Shown: positions 24,218 to 33,940, counted from the first letter of the stretch. The stretch is DNA of 64,000 nucleotides from Chrysopilus asiliformis (GCA_964034945.1 OZ035962.1:100318284-100382283); one strand, 5' to 3'. Translations and numbers: made by a program. Notes: generated by a model not told the origin, from the letters alone.

Positions 24218-24440
24218 ATTCAAAATAACAATTGCGAATACGATTGCGGTTACGTATGAAGCTTCTCGACCAATAAGATCAGATCTTTCAACGATAGGGA
24301 CATGAATGCTTTGATCTCATTGGTCGAGAAAACTCAAACGCCATCGCAATTGTAATCGCAATCGGAATCGGAATTGCACGCGTAACCGTAATCGCACTCG
24401 TAATCGTAATCGTAATTGCTATCGTAATCTCAATCGACTC
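24218..24440. mobile_element. Fold-back element L made of CGTAAT hexamers
   Basis: Outer arms consist of ATTGCG/CGTAAT-type hexamers on opposite strands (left about 24228-24256, right about 24350-24430). They enclose a perfect 12-bp inverted pair, TTCTCGACCAAT at 24263-24274 and its complement at 24319-24330. Length and structure suggest a MITE or fold-back element. I could not define a target duplication. Confidence 0.5.
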
Positions 24441-24593
24441 AGAAGTGCTCGGGAAATGTTTTTTGGGCGAAATTAAGAAGTCAAATTTTTTTATTAATAC
24501 AATATTATACTTCGTATAAGAAATTAATGAGCATTTTTGGGTTAATGGTGCAGAATGATTCAGTTTGACTTGTTTTCGTCTTACTGCGGTATT

Positions 24594-24998
24594 ACACTTG
24601 GCAACTTTCGGGCTTACTTAAGCCGATTTTCGGGAGAAACGACTGCGGAGATGGAAGGGAAAAGTTGCCACTCGAAATCATGGCTTATCGACAACTTTTT
24701 GCATACATGCAAAGCTTATGAACCGGGTTAGGAAAAGTAGTAGGGAGAAATCATTTTCTTTCTGACCGTCAGCAGGTAAAGATCTTAAGAAGTATATGAA
24801 GCAGCAGCAATTTCAATAGTTTTTCCCATGTAAACTGTCTGGCAACTGAAGCACGACTGATGTTGAGTCCACACACACACACATGTAAACTTGTGTAGCA
24901 TATGCAAACAGGATTGGCTTATTTAAGCCAAATATAAGCACATTGGCTTCTTTAAGCCCAAAAGTTGCCGGCTTGAAAAGCCAAGTGTAATACCGCGC
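24594..24998. mobile_element. MITE F1, 405 bp, TTA target
   Basis: Ends CTGCGGTATTACACTTGGC and GCCAAGTGTAATACCGCGC are inverted repeats. TTA stands at 24591-24593 and 24999-25001. The interior has GGCTTATTTAAGCC-like palindromes and an ACACACACACAC run. A closely similar copy starts at 63818. The 3-bp TTA duplication points to the PIF/Harbinger superfamily. No coding capacity. Confidence 0.78.
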
Positions 24999-25001
24999 TT
25001 A

Positions 25002-27160
25002 GTCCTACTAGAAATGTTCGCCATGGGAGAGCATTTGCAACTTTTTTGTACTCAGCGAATGTAGCATAAATCACAGCACTGCAAAACCTTAAAAAGATTT
25101 TCCTGAAAATCGCGTTTTTTTTTAAAGATTATATCAGATACAATAAAACTTAACTAATTTAAAAAAACTATCTTCGAAAATTCCTATACAAGAATGTAAA
25201 GTTAATTTAAATATTAAGAGGTTCAATAAAAGTCGATAATGGTCGTAAATTTTCATATTTTATGATTTTATTGAAATGAAATGGCATAAAATAAATTTTT
25301 CCATTGTGTATAACAAGATCGATTAGTGTAAAATTGTTCTTTGGCCTGCAATAATAATTTTATATGATTTGTGCAATTTGATTTTATGTTGCGCCCGTTC
25401 GTTAAAATACGCCAACTCGAAAAGCAATTTGCGCTGACGGAAGTGTTTTACATACAGGTTAAATTTATTGCTTTGACTAACTTTTACTAAAGTACTTTCA
25501 TGTCCCCTGCGGAACTTCTTATCATCGACGCAGCAATCCTCACACCCTAGGATAGATCTATGCACCTTCTATGGTTGAAGAACGGATTCCATGGGTTTGC
25601 TGTACTTTGTTATGTTTTTATGTTTTATGTTTAGTTGCACCTGAGTGTATCAACATCATCCCGCGGACTAAACATATTCCTATCTACGTCTATGCCGCGC
25701 TTTGGTTTCGGCTCCACAAAACGCTTTCCTGAAGCGTACCTCATTCTACTCAAATATCTATGGAGATTTAAGTTACCTTCATATGTTGTTCCTTGCGGAG
25801 TTTTACCTAACTTGGATTCGTCTCTGCGCAACATTATTTTCATATTTAGTGTTTTATTACACACACACACACCTGGTTGGTAGGGCCAGGGAATCTATCG
25901 CGTTCACTTCTATTATTTATTGCGAATGTTTTTCGATTCTGACTGGACCTATCTGAATAGATTTGCAGCACGTGGTCGGACAATAATGTGCTAAAATTTA
26001 TGCAGCAATGCACACAAAACAGCAGTAAATTATGTTGGAGTAAGGTGTTTTCAGATTTTTTTTGCTGAGCTATCGTTGTAAAATAAATTTACACCTTAAA
26101 ATTGAATGGTTTTTGTTTATGTCGGTGCTATTTTTATTTATTAATAACCAGAAATGCGCATTTCAATAACAATGAAAAAAAAACTAAAATCACTTGATCA
26201 TTTAAAAAAAAGTTTGGTCTTGAAACCGGGATTAAATCAAAAAAAATTTTGTTTCTTTCGTAAATATTGGAATTTTTGATTTTATTCTTTGGTATTTAAT
26301 AAAACTTAAGTCAGACTTTTTTTTGTAACTTTTACCGGCAAGCGGAAACACTTGTCTAACATAGCTTTTGGAAGACACAAATTAAATTTTTCAAAACATT
26401 CGGCCCACACCTCAGGTGAAAAAAAAAACGAATTATTTATGCCTGCATATTTTGTTAATTAAACGCCTAGAGAAAAAATTAATGTCCATGTTGCCGTAAA
26501 CTTTTTCCTCAAATACTTATTCGATCAGCAACGTTTTTTTTTCGTGTTTATAAAATGAGATTTCTGCGTGGGTCTGTTTTAAAGACTTCTGCATTTCTTC
26601 AACGAACTGTAGATTTAATTAAGCAACTAAAATTTTTTTTTCTGCTACTTACTTTTTCTAAGCATGGCGATTTTGGCGATTTTTTTAACTGTTCAAGTGT
26701 TTGATCAATTTAATTATTTTTTCTTGAAATGCATAAAAAAAAAACAAAATATAATACGCGGCCCTTATTTATTACAGGGCAATTCCGTGGAAAATGACCG
26801 ATGAGCGAAGAGGGTCTTAAAATATACACACTTTGGGATGACAAAATATTTTGATTTCTGCATGTCCGTCCGTCCGCCTGTTCGTCTGTCTGTCTGTCCA
26901 TCTGTCCTTGAACCCCATAACTTTCGAAAGCAAATTTTGTTGATTGCGTTTTTCGTAAATATCGAGGCAATGTTCTTGAATGAGCAAAACTGATTGGAGG
27001 TTTTCTCATGTTTTGATTTTATTTCTATTTATTTTTTAATTTTTATCAAATCTATATTTGACTGAATTTCAACTAGTCAGAAGCTGTAATGGACGAATTA
27101 AGCGAAATTTTTTTACAGAGGCTCTTAATACTCTAAATATGTACATATATGGCATACATA
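25002..27160. other. Unassigned stretch, no gene seen
   Basis: The segment 25330-25960 is less AT-rich and open in several frames on both strands, but none shows a motif or splice pattern that decides for a gene. At 26862-26920 there is an orphan TGTCCGTCCGTCCGCC/GTCTGTCTGTC run next to CATAACTTTCGAAAGC, a fragment of the family A/N module. Confidence 0.4.
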
Positions 27161-27169
27161 CACTCTAAT

Positions 27170-27334
27170 TGTAGGTAATATTGGATATACATTTACTTTG
27201 TGATTAATTATTTTTATTTGTAAAGCAACCTTTGCTCTATATTAAATATTCAACTTTGACTTAAAAGTCATTCAATAAATTATTGTGAAAGATACAACAT
27301 TGTTTTAATTATTATTTAAATTACGTGCCCTACA
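27170..27334. repeat. Left LTR of the TRIM
   Basis: 165 bp, beginning TGTAGGTAATATTGG and ending TACGTGCCCTACA. Identical to the right LTR at 28046-28210. Confidence 0.9.
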
Positions 27335-28045
27335 AATCAGAAGTGGGATAGTGACTCTCGGGATGCAGTAAAGATGATTTTTTTTCACATTACTCTCAAG
27401 ATAATTTTAAAGATTACGGAAGATTACATCGGAGATTTGGTTCAGATTTCAAGAATTTTTGTTGCTCATGATTGTCCTGAAAATTGTTCTGATTCGAAGA
27501 TTATTAGATTATAGGTGATCTAATCAAGATTCAAGAGTTCGAGTTATGACTGTCAGATCATAGGTGATTTAGTCAAGATTTCGTGGATTTGTTCTTCCCG
27601 TTCTGAAGATAGTGATTCCTGGATCATAGGTGACCCAGTAAAGATTTCGTGAATTTGGACTTCTTGTGTGTGAAATGGCGATTGTAGATCATAGGTGACT
27701 CAATCAGGAATTTGTGGTTATGTTTTAATCTTAGACGTGAGATTAAAACATAGAAGAAGTTTTTTTTTTTGAAGAAATCGGTTATCAAAGAAGGGAAGAA
27801 AATTTTTGGAAGAAGACAAAAGAAAGAAACTCTGAGTTGGCAGGTATTCAAGAAGTGTAAGCTCCGATGATAATTTTCGTTGAAATGTAAATTTTCCAAT
27901 TTTGGGTAAAGATTTCGGGAATTGTACGATTTTTTTGTAAATATTGTACTGTGTATTTTTCTTTTTAACACTTAGTTAAAAATAGTTGATTTTTTTTTGT
28001 TATTTTATTAAATCGAGGTCGATTTAAATGGTCAGGATGGCCGAA

Positions 28046-28210
28046 TGTAGGTAATATTGGATATACATTTACTTTGTGATTAATTATTTTTATTTGTAAA
28101 GCAACCTTTGCTCTATATTAAATATTCAACTTTGACTTAAAAGTCATTCAATAAATTATTGTGAAAGATACAACATTGTTTTAATTATTATTTAAATTAC
28201 GTGCCCTACA
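28046..28210. repeat. Right LTR of the TRIM
   Basis: 165 bp. The bases just upstream (28031-28044, GTCAGGATGGCCGA) equal the 5' end of animal tRNA-Leu rather than forming a classical polypurine tract. Confidence 0.9.
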
Positions 28211-28231
28211 TAATTGATTTCTGTTGGATTT

Positions 28232-28278
28232 CACTACATTTAATGTAGGAATTTGGGTTTCCTACATTAAATGTAGTG
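28232..28278. repeat. Perfect 20-bp-arm hairpin inside element K
   Basis: Arms 28232-28251 (CACTACATTTAATGTAGGAA) and 28259-28278 are perfect complements around a 7-base loop. It lies between the element K left end and its subterminal palindrome array. Confidence 0.8.
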
Positions 28279-28389
28279 ATTTCACACTTAAGTGTGATTG
28301 GAAAATAGAGCGTGAATTCACACAAAAATCAGCGTGAATTCCAACAAAATATAAAGTGATTTCACACAAAAAATCAACAAAAGAATAGT

Positions 28390-28482
28390 GAATTCACACA
28401 AAATGTGTGCGATTTCACACAAAATGTGTGCGATTTCACACAAAATGTGTGCGATTTCACACAAAATGTGTGCGATTTCACT
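28390..28482. repeat. Tandem 21-bp repeat with GTGTGCGATTTCACAC core
   Basis: About four copies of ACACAAAATGTGTGCGATTTC in a row. Each unit contains a near-palindrome GTGTG-AAATC/GATTT-CACAC. The same motif recurs singly through 29520-29760 at the other end of element K. Confidence 0.8.
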
Positions 28483-28645
28483 AAAAAGCTTTTATTAAAA
28501 TCTATAAAAAGCTTTTATTACTTTTATGTGCGCTTCAGTATGAATATTCAAGTGATTCACTAATTTTGTCAAACTTTCACAGCAGAAACCGCAGTGCAAA
28601 ACTGAGCAATGAAAAACATAATTTTGCTTACCACTATTTTCGGTG

Positions 28646-29237
28646 TTTTTATACCCGTATGGTGAAACCAAAGGGTATATTAGATTTGCCTTACCGTTTG
28701 TAACGCCAAGATCCCGTCATCACACACAAAAATGAATTACACCAGTGTGTTTAGAATGATAAAAATAATTAATTTCTGCATGTCCGTCCGTCTGTCTGTC
28801 TGTCCGTCTGTCTGTCTGTCTGTCCGTCCGTCTGTCTGTCTGTCTGTGGCGCGGATTGCGGGCGCACGGATTCAGCTAGAGACTTGAAATTTTGCGCAGA
28901 TTCGTTTTTCGTAAAATGCGAGGCTAAGTTCGTTAATGGGCAAAAATGGACCATTAGGGGGGGTACCCCCCATACGAACGAAAACGATTTTTGCAAATAT
29001 CTCAAAAACGGTGCATCTTATCAAAAAAGTACAAGAACAAAAGTTATTTAGGATATGATTCTACATAAAACTCCCATACATCAAAATCCGATTGGAATAC
29101 ATTTTAAAAAATCTTATTGGAAAGTTTGACTTCAAAGTGGAATTTTGGTACAACTGTTCGAATTTTGATACGAATATCACCGCACGGGTCTCCAATGATT
29201 GCCAGATTGGCAATTATAGCTTTTGTTATGTTTTTAT
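28646..29237 (+). repeat. Dispersed repeat family A, copy A3
   Basis: The most complete plus-oriented copy: TATACCC...GGGTATA hairpin, two CCGTCTGTC runs (28785-28845), ACTTGAAATTTTGCG (about 28883-28897), GGGGGGGTACCCCCC, and CACCGCACGGGTCTCC. It closes with the ATTGCCAGATTGGCAAT hairpin. GTTTTTAT stands at both edges (28645-28652 and 29230-29237) and may be a target duplication. Inserted in element K. Confidence 0.8.
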
Positions 29238-29427
29238 TTTTGTTATGCATCCTATGCCAATGAGTTTTATAAGTGCTGTATTTTGAACATTTTTTGAAAC
29301 AATTTTTTGACAAGCACGCAAACAAAATATTCTTTTCATTTTTATGAATATATAAATGTTTATTATAATTAATCAAGAATTTAAAATTCTTGGTACAAAA
29401 TTCACACTTAAACATTTTTAAAAACAC
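29236..29427 (-). CDS. Two-finger C2H2 zinc-finger ORF of element K (truncated)
   Basis: From the ATG at 29425-29427, reading leftward, about 63 residues are encoded before the frame enters repeat A3 and continues as non-native sequence to 29104. Finger 1: C8-x2-C11-x12-H24-x3-H28 (FKCEFCTKNF...HLYIH). Finger 2: C38-x4-C43-x12-H56-x4-H61 (FACLSKNC...HWHRMH). Both spacings fit DNA-binding C2H2 fingers. The gene starts about 350 bp inside the right end of element K and points inward, where a transposon gene would be expected. It is probably the N-terminal DNA-binding part of a transposon protein whose catalytic part was lost by deletion before or at insertion of A3. Expression and full-length form are unknown. 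A captured host zinc-finger exon is the alternative. Confidence 0.55.
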
Positions 29428-29782
29428 TTCTTACTGTTTTTAAATTCTAACAGGTCTTACCCTTCAAAACTGTCAATTAAGAATGATCAAAAGCTGGTTT
29501 TTTACTATTAAAGACGACGGTTTTCACTCAGAATTTGTAGTGAAATCACACTGCTGTTGGATTTTACTATCTGCTGTGACGTATTTCACTTCCATTGTGT
29601 GAAATCACACAAATTCCATATTCTCTTGTTGGAAATCACACAAATTTTGTAGTGAAATCACTCAAAAATAGAGATTTCACGCGAATGTTGGAAATCACAC
29701 ATCAGAAGTGTGAAAATACTACAAAAAAAGAGTTTTTTGCAACAAAATTTAGTGTGAATTCACACAAACCATTTAGAGTGTA

Positions 29783-30339
29783 GTTATCCCAAAACAAACT
29801 ACTCGCTGCAGGTTATGGCGCGACCTTGACTATTGCATTTAGAAATCCTTCAAGAGGGCTAATATGAGTCGGATATCCGCATCTATTGAACAAAAAATGA
29901 TTTTATTAAAAAAATTGATTATAATTTAATTAAAATGTAACAATTAATTGAAAACGAAATCTTTTTTTTTATTTTTAGTGCGCAAAATTTTTTTTTCTTA
30001 GGACAGATTTTACTAAAAACGCGGTTTCGATTGGAAAAATTTATGCCTATAATTGAAAATTCTAGTGCAAACCGCTTGTCGAAGAAATGTTTTGCCCTGG
30101 AAATTTTCGAAGAAAAAATTCATTTCTAATCGAAACGGGCTTTAATAAAGGATTTTCGATTCCCCTGTTTTTAAAAAAAAATATGTCTGAGAGCAGTTCC
30201 CTAAATATGTTGGTACTGATTCCACTCAATTAAATCTGTATAGGGATTCTGAGGGAACTGTCGATAATTATCGACAAGCGATTTATGTGCACATATTCAA
30301 CTTTCTTTTAATTGTGTGGATACAGCACACTAATGCAAG
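29783..30339. other. AT-rich stretch, no gene seen
   Basis: Contains poly-T/poly-A blocks and degenerate GGAAAATTT-type repeats. The only local structure is TCGATAATTATCGA at about 30258-30271. Confidence 0.5.
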
Positions 30340-30344
30340 TTTGA

Positions 30345-30720
30345 CTTCCAATGCGATTTCCTTCACTCGGGTAACACTAATGGTTTGACGTCTGGAAATC
30401 TATTCCACATTTCCAACGTTTTTATCGACATTTCCAAGGGATATCACTTGCTTTGTGAGGTGGTGAAAACAGTGCGTTTGCGTAGAGGTTTAGCGCATAC
30501 AAAACACCAAAAGCAGGCGATATTAAAATTTGATTAGGCATGTGCGGAGTCAACATTTCAATGATTTCCACTGCTAGTGCCTGTGGAAGCCCATTTATTT
30601 CTATAAACCTCACAAACACATAAATATCGCAAAAGGATCTGACGCGTCCCGTAGATTTCGCCTCATTATTCGCATTTGATTCCTCCTAAGGTAATAATAA
30701 ACGGATACTGCGGAATTCAT
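30345..30720 (-). pseudogene. PIF/Harbinger transposase (HARBI1-like) fragment, broken
   Basis: On the minus strand an ATG at 30718-30720 opens a frame with MRRNLRDASDPFAI, matching the N-terminal (R)RxLRDxSDPF motif of insect Harbinger/HARBI1-like nucleases. The frame then shifts by one near 30620 and continues FVRFIEINGLPQALAVEII, then ISPAFGVLYALNLYANALF. These correspond to the F-R-L/I-N-K helix and the VLxALxFYAxGSF segment of the family. A stop follows at about 30422. Downstream scraps such as WNRFPDVK suggest the next conserved region in another frame. The DDE catalytic domain is not present. Full-length proteins are about 350-450 residues, so this is a decayed N-terminal quarter. The assignment is from memory of family motifs, without a database search. 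Confidence 0.6.
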
Positions 30721-30849
30721 TGTCTTTGGTAAATTATTAAAAACACTATCTAAAGTTTTCCGCGGTACTTTTCGTTGTCCACTTCTCTCACATTTGCGGC
30801 TGTCAAATCGAGAATTTTTGGGTTACTTATTACACTTGCAACTTATAAA

Positions 30850-31012
30850 TTCAATTCAATTCAATTATTTATTGATGCTATAGTATTAAGTATAAATTCA
30901 GTACAAACTTAATACCAATGATAAAGTGGTAAAATTCAGTCAAGTAGTTCTATATGACAAATTTAATATAATGAGAATGTATTTACACACATACCATTAG
31001 CATTGCAACTTA
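30850..31012 (-). mobile_element. 5'-truncated LINE tail with 14-bp duplication
   Basis: A 163-bp insertion flanked by TTGCAACTTATAAA at 30836-30849 and 31013-31026. Read on the minus strand it ends in CATCAATAAATAA and TTGAATTGAATTGAA, a short tandem tail typical of non-LTR elements. The long, exact duplication supports target-primed insertion. No coding sequence survives. Confidence 0.75.
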
Positions 31013-31296
31013 TAAAATTCACATCGGGCAGGTAAAAAATTCTTCATCGCTGCGGATCTTCAAGAAAATTTCCTAACTTTAAAAAAATTCCCTCTTTTCG
31101 ACATTCCACTGGCGAAAAGTATCGATTATGCTCAGAATCGGTGTACTGGTTTAACTATATATAAAAATCCCACAAAACAGTGCGAAGGATGCTAAAAGCT
31201 GTATCCGAAGAAGGTTGGTGGTTTTCAAATTTCAACGGTCATTCCATTTTCCAAATTAAAAGATATTCCACAAAAAAAATTGCCTATTATAGTACA

Positions 31297-31790
31297 CTAG
31301 CTTGCATACCCGTCGTTGCCGGGTTAAGTCTTTTAATATTTTTTTTTATGGTCTATGTTGGAGCTAAACTTCAGGCCAATCGGCTCGGTAGTTTCCCCGC
31401 GAAAGGGTAACATAGAGGAAGAGATAAGTTTCGAGATCACTTTACCTCCTCCCCTTATTCCCCCACCTCTCGTACTACTTGTTAATAGGTTTATGTTGGA
31501 TCTGGACCCCCGACGAATATCTATGACGAATTTCGAGCCAATCGGTTCAGTGGTCTCCCCGCGAAAGGGTAACATATAGCAAAAACTAAGTATCGAAATC
31601 ACTTTACCCACTCCCCTTATTCGTCCCACCCTTCGCACTACTTTTCCGTATACCTATGTTGCAACCAGAACTACCACAGCCACTCATGCCAAATTTCAAG
31701 TCAATCGGTTCAGCCGTTTTTGCGTGAAAGAGGAACAGACAGACACCAACTCATTTTTATATATTAGTATATATATATATATTAGTATGA
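31297..31790 (+). repeat. Dispersed repeat family M, copy M1
   Basis: Starts CTAGCTTGCATACCCGTCG-TTGCCGGGTTAAG and ends with TTTTTATATATTAGTATGA. Inside are repeated blocks with GGCCAATCGG(C/T)TC(A/G)GT, CCCCGCGAAAGGGTAACAT, and finally AAATTTCAAGTCAATCGG, CAGCCGTTTTTGCGTGAAAG and a CAGACAGACA run. It has two internal block repeats and is longer than copy M2 at 59977-60256. The structure resembles the 3' part of a retroposon, but the clade is unknown. Confidence 0.7.
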
Positions 31791-33911
31791 TTTATGTAAT
31801 GAATGGGGTTTTGATCAACTATCCTAAAAAATGTCGTTTTACCACTGTTTAAATTTTATCCCGCAAATTTATTTTGGCAGCCCTCCAGGAAATTGAATCC
31901 TTTAGCACCATGGGCCGAGTGTGTAAAATTTATCAAATGCTTTTATTAGCAGATTAACACATTTTAGTACATAATTTCATATAAATTTTATACCGAAATT
32001 TAATAAATTCCTAGTAAAATTTTATTCACTCAGCCCCACAACTCGAGGTTGCACAAATTCAATATATATTGTGTTGTGGACGCATGTAAACTCTCAGTCT
32101 TAATGTGAAACCGTCATAATTGTTTAGAAAAAAAAAACCCGCGTCGATCCTCGTTATCCGCAGCGATTGCTAGATCTCACCAAGTTTCGCGTCTCAGCCC
32201 AACCTTGGTCCTCTCGTCGAAGCCATTTTATCGTTCTTTCTCTTTGCTGGCTTCGGATGATGCGGACGGATAGACTCGAAGATATAATTAACTAAAATAA
32301 TTCGGATTTCCGAAATAATATTATTTATTCGCGAATTACAAAGTAATAGTTTGTACACACGTGGCATCCTGGAATAAGAGAAATATTTGAATAGTGAAGG
32401 TTTTTTTTTATTGATATTTCCTATAGAAAGCCTTCGCTTGACTAAAAGTTCTTTCCAGAATGTCCGACGATAAGATTCTAAACGATTCGTATAAGCGTAT
32501 TGGAAAGAAAATATACGATTATAAGAATTAAGGATTCATCAACGTAAATAATCGTAAGTTTGCTTTTCCTTTTTTTTTGCAAAAATGAGGCGAATTAAGC
32601 AATTTCAATCCTCTAGCGCGCACCGAAGCCCCAGGTAGCCACGTTTTTTCTTTCTTCTGAATCTCTTTTGTCAATAAAAGTGACTGAAGCCAAAGTCCAA
32701 AGTGCTAAAGCACATGGCATCAAGTGATCGGCTAGTCAAGGACTTGCATGGTTAAACTGCCGAGTCATCAAGAAAATATAGTCTAAACTGGGACTCTTCA
32801 GATACAACCTGGGCATTGATAATCCTTAAAGGAATTTCTCCCAGTACGAGCCATCCAGCAATCAACATTTCCTTTAATTTTGAGCAACCAATATTCACGG
32901 GGCGAAATCGACAACAACAACAAAAAAATATTCTCTAAAGCAATTTTTTTAAATATTTCTTGTACGTTGAACTCAACTGTAGCGGTTCCTCTTAGAGTAG
33001 CGAGGGCATAGGAAAGTTAATTTGCCGTGTTGGCTAATATATTTTTGTAAAGGGAATCCTCATTACTAATATATCAAATTTATCAGAATTTTTAGCGACA
33101 CAAAAATAAAAAGGCTTTTCATCATTCCCTGCGGGTGTGCACATCGGCGGTGGATTTTATGAAGAAATGGAAAGATCGACATATCAAAGGTTAATTTTTT
33201 TAATATCAAAATGAGGATTTTCTAAGGTATGTTAAATTAAATTTTTACGTAGCCTCATGTGGTATAAAATTCTATTTGCCCGAGTGCTAATTAGATTCAT
33301 GGTGAACAAAGGTCGGTTTTTAAATAAAAACGTTTTTGAGTTACGTAAATATAACAACCGACTGTAAAAACGGTTTATTTACTTCAGTTGTCGTTGTTCG
33401 GTGACTCGAGTTACCGATATAAAGAAAGTTAGTCAGTTTTTATTTTCTTTTGTCATTGTACCGAACCTTGCTCTAGAATAGTTCAATTCGCTATATAAGT
33501 GTAAAAATCGTTCGATTAGGTAGCTTTGCGTAATTTAAGTTATTAGTAAAATATCTTTATATTTATTGCCTGCAAAATTTGTGTATTGGATTAGTTTTTT
33601 TTCTTATTATTGGAAAGCTTAGTTATCTAAATAAAAGTGTTTGTTATTAAAACGAGCGTATGAATAAATCAAAAAAACGTTCTAAAGTAAAACGCATTCA
33701 GTGATATTTGTCGTTCTGTATCTGCGGAAATACCGAAATCGAAGTGATCTTTTGTAATCTCGTTCGTCGTCAAATAATGTTTAAAGTCCAGTCACGCTGT
33801 GTTAAAAATTATATAGATATATCGATAATTATGTTTGTATAAAGTGAAGATGGTGATTCTGAGTTGGGAGGGTGATGTGCGGCGATACGAGCCCGGATAC
33901 TCCAAAACAAA
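31791..33911. other. Unassigned stretch, possible promoter or leader region
   Basis: No recognised gene. A GC-richer part at 32140-32280 and a 23-codon frame at 32461-32532 (MSDDKILNDSYKRIGKK...) behind a TTCTTTCCAG acceptor-like string could be leader or decayed LTR-element sequence. I found no second LTR copy. TATAAA with TCAGTTTT downstream near 33420-33445 is a possible but poorly spaced core promoter. Confidence 0.3.
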
Positions 33912-33940
33912 ATGAGAGGTTTTAAAGAAAGGATGTCGAG
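33912..33940 (+). CDS. possible short first coding exon
   Basis: ATG in a strong insect context (AACAAAATG) at 33912-33914 opens nine codons (MRGFKERMS plus two bases). It is followed directly by a good splice donor, GAG|GTGAGA, at 33941. The preceding 200 bases are free of repeats and could be 5' untranslated sequence. No second exon was found in the window, so this is only a candidate. Confidence 0.18.

Larger units (their letters stand above)
27170..28210. mobile_element. TRIM: miniature LTR retrotransposon with identical LTRs
   Basis: Two 165-bp direct repeats, 27170-27334 and 28046-28210, appear identical base for base and have TG...CA ends (TGTAGG...CCTACA). The 4-bp duplication TAAT flanks the whole (27166-27169 and 28211-28214). 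Two bases after the left LTR, TCAGAAGTGGGAT (27337-27349) is complementary to the 3' end of animal tRNA-Leu and is the likely primer-binding site. The 711-bp interior encodes no gag or pol. It holds about four GATCATAGGTGA-centred units, at 27507, 27556, 27622 and 27687. Identical LTRs imply recent insertion, mobilised by enzymes from elsewhere. Confidence 0.88.
27161..29780 (-). mobile_element. Element K: CACT-ended transposon interrupted by a TRIM and by repeat A3
   Basis: The right end, read inward on the minus strand from 29780, is CACTCTAAATGGTTTGTGTG. The left end is CACTCTAAT at 27161-27169, continued after the TRIM insertion by TGATTTCTGTTGG at 28215. The joined left end matches about 16 of 20 right-end bases. 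TA stands outside both ends. Inside each end are arrays of GTGTGAAATCACAC-like palindromes (28270-28490 and 29530-29760), as expected of transposase-binding subterminal repeats. Without insertions the element is about 1 kb. CACT termini and subterminal arrays recall CACTA/Chapaev-type elements; no transposase core remains, so superfamily is open. Confidence 0.6.

Noticed and set aside
28390..28482. CRISPR-like array of 21-bp repeats
   Set aside because: Units are directly adjacent without unique spacers and lie in an insect transposon end.
32040..32560. LTR retrotransposon start with TGGCATCCTGG as primer site and a small gag-like frame
   Set aside because: No second LTR copy downstream, no gag or pol motif, and the supposed primer site does not fit a tRNA end I know.
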